From a bacterium (GTDB lineage Bacteria; SZUA-79; Acidulodesulfobacterales; Acidulodesulfobacteraceae), in contig JAJYKQ010000019.1 of assembly GCA_021788495.1 (NCBI GenBank), forward strand, positions 1 through 17,855: DNA of 17,855 bases, in the 5' to 3' direction. Made by a program: the position numbers and the translations under genes. Of this stretch, positions 14,795 through 17,855 are shown one piece after another. Numbering within the stretch: position 1 is the first letter of the stretch; each line of letters begins with the position of its first letter. The notes under the pieces were generated by a model. It saw nothing but the letters and a program-made list of their open reading frames with translations, did not search any database and was not told the DNA's origin.

Positions 14795-15304
14795 TTAATT
14801 AATTTTAATAAATATGATTTTATAATTAGAAAAATTCGATTTTATATTAAAATTACCCACGCTTTTTATGCAGAAAACATAATAACCGTTTTTTAAAACT
14901 TTACTATTTACATTATAAAAAAATTTACTATTTTGCAAGCTAAATCTTTTTTTAAAATTTGAATTTTGAAAAGCAAAAGGTTCTGATGAATTGCATTGAG
15001 ACTTAACGGCGTTTTTTTTGTTTTTATAATAACTGCGGTAAATTAAAAAACCTTTAATTTTACCTAAATCGTAAGCATAGCGGTAAACTATGCGAACGAT
15101 ATTTTTATTTTTTTCGGCTTTCAATATAACGGGAGAATGCGGCTGAGCTATTTTTGGAGGCTGCGGATAGCCGGTTTTAGCGCATCCGGACAATAATAAA
15201 AAGGACATTGCAGTCAATAGCGCATAAAATATTGAAAATGCAAAATTTCTTTTTTTATTTAAGAGAAGATAAAAATTGTTTATCGTTTCTGATCTCTTTT
15301 TCAT
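14795..15304 (-). CDS. Lipoprotein with LptM-like N-terminal motif and FN3-like domain
   Basis: The function is unknown. A long signal peptide (charged N-terminus, hydrophobic stretch 22-39) ends in lipobox LLSG-Cys41, so the mature protein should be lipid-anchored. After the cysteine, CAKTGYPQPP (41-50) resembles the C-x-x-x-G-x-P-x-P-P start seen in many small proteobacterial lipoproteins, including LptM (YifL). The remainder (about 55-168) looks like a fibronectin type III-like sandwich: SPVILKAEKNKNIVRIVY, then GFLIYRS, then GYYVFCIKSVG. The ATG overlaps the 3' end of argH by 50 bases in another frame; no shorter start keeps the signal peptide. Similar lipoproteins often sit between argH and lysA in deltaproteobacteria, as I recall. 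The protein is very Lys/Asn/Phe-rich. Confidence 0.72.
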   Translation of the reverse strand: MKKRSETINNFYLLLNKKRNFAFSIFYALLTAMSFLLLSGCAKTGYPQPPKIAQPHSPVILKAEKNKNIVRIVYRYAYDLGKIKGFLIYRSYYKNKKNAVKSQCNSSEPFAFQNSNFKKRFSLQNSKFFYNVNSKVLKNGYYVFCIKSVGNFNIKSNFSNYKIIFIKIN

Positions 15305-16706
15305 AATCTTTTAAAGTCGTTTTTATTTGCTTAAATGCGGTTCCACCGATCGTTTTTTTAGAATTTACGGATGTTTCCGGATTAAAAAGGTTAAATATAT
15401 CTTTGTCTGCAATATCTATGATATTTTTATATTCCTTTAACGATAACTCCGAAAGTTTTTTGCCTTTAATTTCCGCGTAATTTACTATCCTGCCGACCGC
15501 TTCGTGCGATTTCCTGAAAGACAGTCCCTTTTTAACGAAATACGTCGCCATATCGGTAGCATAAATAGTGTCGTTTTTAAGTCCTCTCGACATAACGTCT
15601 TTATTAAATTCTACGGTTTTTATTATTTCTTTAAATATCGAAAGCGAATCATAAACCGCCAAAGCGCTTTCCATTACGGGTTTTTTGTCTTCCTGCATAT
15701 CCCTGTTGTAAGCAAGAGGCAAAGATTTCATCATAATGAAAAGCGAAATAAGATTAGATATGATTCCTCCTGTTTTGCCCCTGATAAGTTCAAGGACGTC
15801 AGGATTTTTTTTCTGCGGCATAATACTTGAGCCTGTAGTAAATTCGTCTTTTAATTTTATAAAACCAAATTCAAAACTGTTCCATATAATAAGTTCTTCG
15901 CAAAATCTGGAAAGGTGCAGAGCAATCATTGAAAGGGAAAAATTAAATTCTATAGCGAAATCCCTGTCGGAAACCCCGTCCATACTATTTCTGGAAACTT
16001 TTCGAAATCCTAAAATTTCTGCTTCGAGCGGCCTGTCGATATCAAAATCTACTCCGGCAAGCGCGCCGCTTCCCAAAGTCAAAACGTCGGCGGTTTCGTA
16101 AGCGTAAGTTAATTTTTTAAAATCTCTAGCGAACATTTCGTAGTAAGCAGACAAATGATGCGCCAGCGATACCGGCTGAGCATGCTGAAAGTGGGTATAG
16201 CCTGGCATGACCGTTTCTACATTTAATGCGGCAGCCGAAACAAGTTCGGCTCTTAAAGATAATAAAACTCCTGCTATTTTCTTAATTTCATTTTTTACGT
16301 AAAGCCTGAAATCTACAGATACCTGATCATTTCTTGACCTTCCGGTATGCAGTTTCGGCCCTGAAGACGGTAGCAGCTCGATAAGCCTCTTTTCGATATT
16401 CATATGAATATCTTCATATTTTTTATTCAGGATTAATTCGCCGCTTTTAATTTCCTTTTTAATTCTTAAAAGAGCTTTTTCTATATCTTTTTTTTCTTTT
16501 TCGCTAACTATACCGGCTTTTTCCAAGGCGCAGAGGTGAGCAATACTGCCGTCTATGTCAAAATCTGCAAGCTTTTTATCTATATCCAAAGATGCCGTGA
16601 AATTAGCCGTAATTTCGGATATATCCTCTTTGAAACGTCCCCTGACGAAGTTATCGTGTTTAAGTGTGCCGATTTTTTCGGTTTTATTTTTATTTTTTCC
16701 GTTCAT
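15255..16706 (-). CDS. argH: Argininosuccinate lyase ArgH
   Basis: ArgH splits argininosuccinate into arginine and fumarate, the last step of arginine synthesis, as a homotetramer of the fumarase/aspartase superfamily. Visible blocks are GRF (23-25, usually WGGRF), TGRSRNDQ (121-128), GYTHFQHAQP (169-178, with the catalytic His region), SDRDF (246-250) and the superfamily signature GSSIMPQKKNPD (292-303), which contains the catalytic serine. The 483 residues exceed the usual 455-465. About 17 Lys-rich residues precede the conserved start, and no in-frame GTG, TTG or ATG offers a shorter version before GRF. The ATG lies 3 bases from a repeat copy (16710-16741), and the only purine-rich site, GGAAG, is just 2 bases upstream. 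Function is certain. Confidence 0.95.
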   Translation of the reverse strand: MNGKNKNKTEKIGTLKHDNFVRGRFKEDISEITANFTASLDIDKKLADFDIDGSIAHLCALEKAGIVSEKEKKDIEKALLRIKKEIKSGELILNKKYEDIHMNIEKRLIELLPSSGPKLHTGRSRNDQVSVDFRLYVKNEIKKIAGVLLSLRAELVSAAALNVETVMPGYTHFQHAQPVSLAHHLSAYYEMFARDFKKLTYAYETADVLTLGSGALAGVDFDIDRPLEAEILGFRKVSRNSMDGVSDRDFAIEFNFSLSMIALHLSRFCEELIIWNSFEFGFIKLKDEFTTGSSIMPQKKNPDVLELIRGKTGGIISNLISLFIMMKSLPLAYNRDMQEDKKPVMESALAVYDSLSIFKEIIKTVEFNKDVMSRGLKNDTIYATDMATYFVKKGLSFRKSHEAVGRIVNYAEIKGKKLSELSLKEYKNIIDIADKDIFNLFNPETSVNSKKTIGGTAFKQIKTTLKDYEKEIRNDKQFLSSLK

Positions 16707-16709
16707 TTC

Positions 16710-16741
16710 TTCCGTTTTGCGTTAGCGACAGAATTGAATTC
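16710..16741. repeat. Repeat copy A, in front of argH
   Basis: This is 32 bases long, starting TTCCGTTTTGCG and ending GACAGAATTGAATTC on the plus strand. It matches 28 of 32 positions of the copy at 16794-16825 in the same orientation; the differences fall in the 5 central bases. It contains the palindrome GAATT-G-AATTC. It lies between argG and argH and nearly touches the argH start codon. It is followed on the plus strand by CGACACC (16742-16748), similar to TGACACC in the right arm of the 12.4-kb element. Confidence 0.65.
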
Positions 16742-16788
16742 CGACACCATATTTAATTTACTTTCCGTTTTTCCCTGCAAAACATTTG

Positions 16789-17855
16789 TCATTTTCCGTT
16801 TTGCGACGGGGACAGAATTGAATTCTTTCCCCGTAATTTGTAGCGCAAAGATTTTAAGCGAATAAAGCCTGTTGCATCGTTCTGGGAATAAGAGCCTTTG
16901 TCGTCCTCGAAAGTAACTATATTTTGGGAATAAAGGCTGTTTTTTGATTTTCTGTATAAAACTTTAATGTTTCCCTTATATAGTTCTAAGCCTATTGTCC
17001 CGTTAACCGAGGTTTGAGTTGAATCGATAAGCGATTGAAGTGCTTTTAATTCGGGACTGAACCAGCTGCCTTCGTATATAAGCTTTGAATATTGCGGAAT
17101 AAGACTGTTTTTGAGTTCTATTTCTTCGCCTGTCAAAGTTATTGATTCCATAACCCTGTGCGCAAAACTTAAAACGGTTCCTGCGGGCGTTTCGTAAACG
17201 CCCCTGGATTTCATTCCCGTAATTCTCGTTTCTACAATATCCGCCCTACCTATAGCGTTTCTGCCAGCTATTAAATTCAGCTCATCGACGATATTGAAAG
17301 GATTCATCTTCTTTTTATTTAACGATACGGGATCTCCGTTTTTATATTCAATTTCTATATTTTCAGGTTTATCGGAAGCTTTTTTAGAAGATACCGTTAT
17401 TTCAAACATAGATTCTTCGGGAGCATTTTCTAAGTATTCTAAAATTCCCCCTTCATAACTTATGTGAAACAGATTTTTATCGCTGGAATAGGGTTTCGCT
17501 TTAGTTACCGGAACCGGAATGCCGTTATCCTTGGCATATTTAATAAGTTCGGCTCTGGAAACTATATTCCACTCCCTCCATGGCGCTATAACTTTTATTT
17601 CAGAATTAACTGCTGCATATGCAAGCTCGAACCTAACCTGGTCGTTGCCTTTGCCAGTAGCGCCGTGAGCGACATACTTTGCGCCTTTTTCCGTAGCTAT
17701 TTCTATCTGTCTTTTAGCGATTAAAGGCCTTGCGATAGACGTACCGAGCAAATAAGCGCCTTCGTAAAGAGCGTTTCCCCTGAGCATAGGAAATATATAA
17801 TTTTCGGCAAATTCTTCTTTCATGTCTTCGACTATAGCTTCCGAAGCTCCGGTTT
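16789..17855 (-). CDS. argG: Argininosuccinate synthase ArgG, C-terminal part (cut by window edge)
   Basis: ArgG joins citrulline and aspartate with ATP to give argininosuccinate. The visible 354 residues run from TGASEAIVEDMKEEF at the edge to the stop. The frame is open through 17855, so the ATG at 17821-17823 is internal. The N-terminal ATP-pyrophosphatase loop SGGLDTS and roughly the first 75 residues lie outside. Family blocks seen are FPMLRGNALYEG, LGTSIARPLIAK, HGATGKGNDQVRFE, APWREWNIVSR and GRADIVETRITGMKSRGVYETPAG. This is the common 400-residue type, not the longer E. coli type. The expected end is around GFIRLKSLRYKLRG; the last 13 residues (GKNSILSPSQNGK) and most of the stop region are encoded by repeat copy B. 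It is upstream of argH with an 82-base gap. Confidence 0.95.
   Translation of the reverse strand, partial: TGASEAIVEDMKEEFAENYIFPMLRGNALYEGAYLLGTSIARPLIAKRQIEIATEKGAKYVAHGATGKGNDQVRFELAYAAVNSEIKVIAPWREWNIVSRAELIKYAKDNGIPVPVTKAKPYSSDKNLFHISYEGGILEYLENAPEESMFEITVSSKKASDKPENIEIEYKNGDPVSLNKKKMNPFNIVDELNLIAGRNAIGRADIVETRITGMKSRGVYETPAGTVLSFAHRVMESITLTGEEIELKNSLIPQYSKLIYEGSWFSPELKALQSLIDSTQTSVNGTIGLELYKGNIKVLYRKSKNSLYSQNIVTFEDDKGSYSQNDATGFIRLKSLRYKLRGKNSILSPSQNGK
16794..16825. repeat. Repeat copy B, inside the 3' end of argG
   Basis: This is the second copy of the 32-base unit, 84 bases from copy A in the same orientation. Together with flanking bases, positions 16808-16832 form a 25-base near-perfect palindrome: GGGGA then CAGAATTG then AATTCTT then TCCCC, with 12-base arms, one mismatch and a single central base. 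On the minus strand it is read as codons for the ArgG tail. A shorter match, TTCCGTTTT, also occurs at 16763-16771 between the two copies. Confidence 0.65.

Noticed and set aside
16536..16865. Plus-strand 109-codon frame covering the repeats between argG and argH
   Set aside because: It runs antisense to conserved ArgH and ArgG codons. Its internal near-duplicate (RFALATELNS / RFATGTELNS) is just the translated DNA repeat.
17821..17823. ATG as the start of argG
   Set aside because: The frame stays open to the window edge, and the residues before it (TGASEAIVED) fit the family, so the gene begins outside the window.

Overview
The window is a compact, AT-rich stretch of a Gram-negative bacterial chromosome. 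It holds 18 protein-coding genes, all on the minus strand and mostly separated by a few bases or overlapping. Both end genes are cut by the window edge: rpoN on the left and argG on the right. The full KDO set (kdsA, kdsD, kdsC), lptC-lptA-lptB and a lipoprotein point to a diderm with LPS. The orders pyrG-kdsA-kdsD-kdsC-lptC-lptA-lptB-rpoN and argG-argH-lipoprotein-lysA-dapA-dapB recall the deltaproteobacterial (Desulfobacterota-like) arrangement. That assignment comes from memory of synteny, not from a search. An AT-rich uncultivated lineage of that kind is my best guess.

In the direction of transcription (right to left) the layout is as follows. (1) Arginine biosynthesis: argG (partial) and argH, separated by a short repeat-bearing spacer. 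(2) An FN3-type lipoprotein overlapping the end of argH, a membrane-anchored NHL beta-propeller protein, and a geranylgeranyl-reductase-type FAD oxidoreductase. (3) A 247-bp spacer with an imperfect inverted repeat, followed by radA and a long-chain polyprenyl diphosphate synthase. (4) Lysine/diaminopimelate genes lysA, dapA and dapB. (5) pyrG, which makes CTP, followed directly by the KDO genes kdsA, kdsD and kdsC; KDO activation consumes CTP. (6) The LPS transport genes lptC, lptA and lptB, then rpoN.

The genes form a biosynthetic super-cluster: arginine and lysine/meso-DAP (peptidoglycan), CTP, KDO, LPS export and isoprenoid chains. The only non-coding gaps above 100 bp are 658-788, 8530-8633 and 12289-12535. 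No gene-free stretch exceeds 300 bp. I saw no tRNA, rRNA, CRISPR array, complete insertion sequence or phage gene.

Most of the window is ordinary housekeeping content, and I did not find a convincing new multi-gene system. The points most worth a second look are: a repeat whose two copies flank the argG-argH junction and which encodes the last residues of ArgG; a 90-bp inverted-repeat element upstream of radA; the LptM-like motif in the lipoprotein; and the uncharacterised NHL-propeller/reductase pair between arginine and isoprenoid genes.
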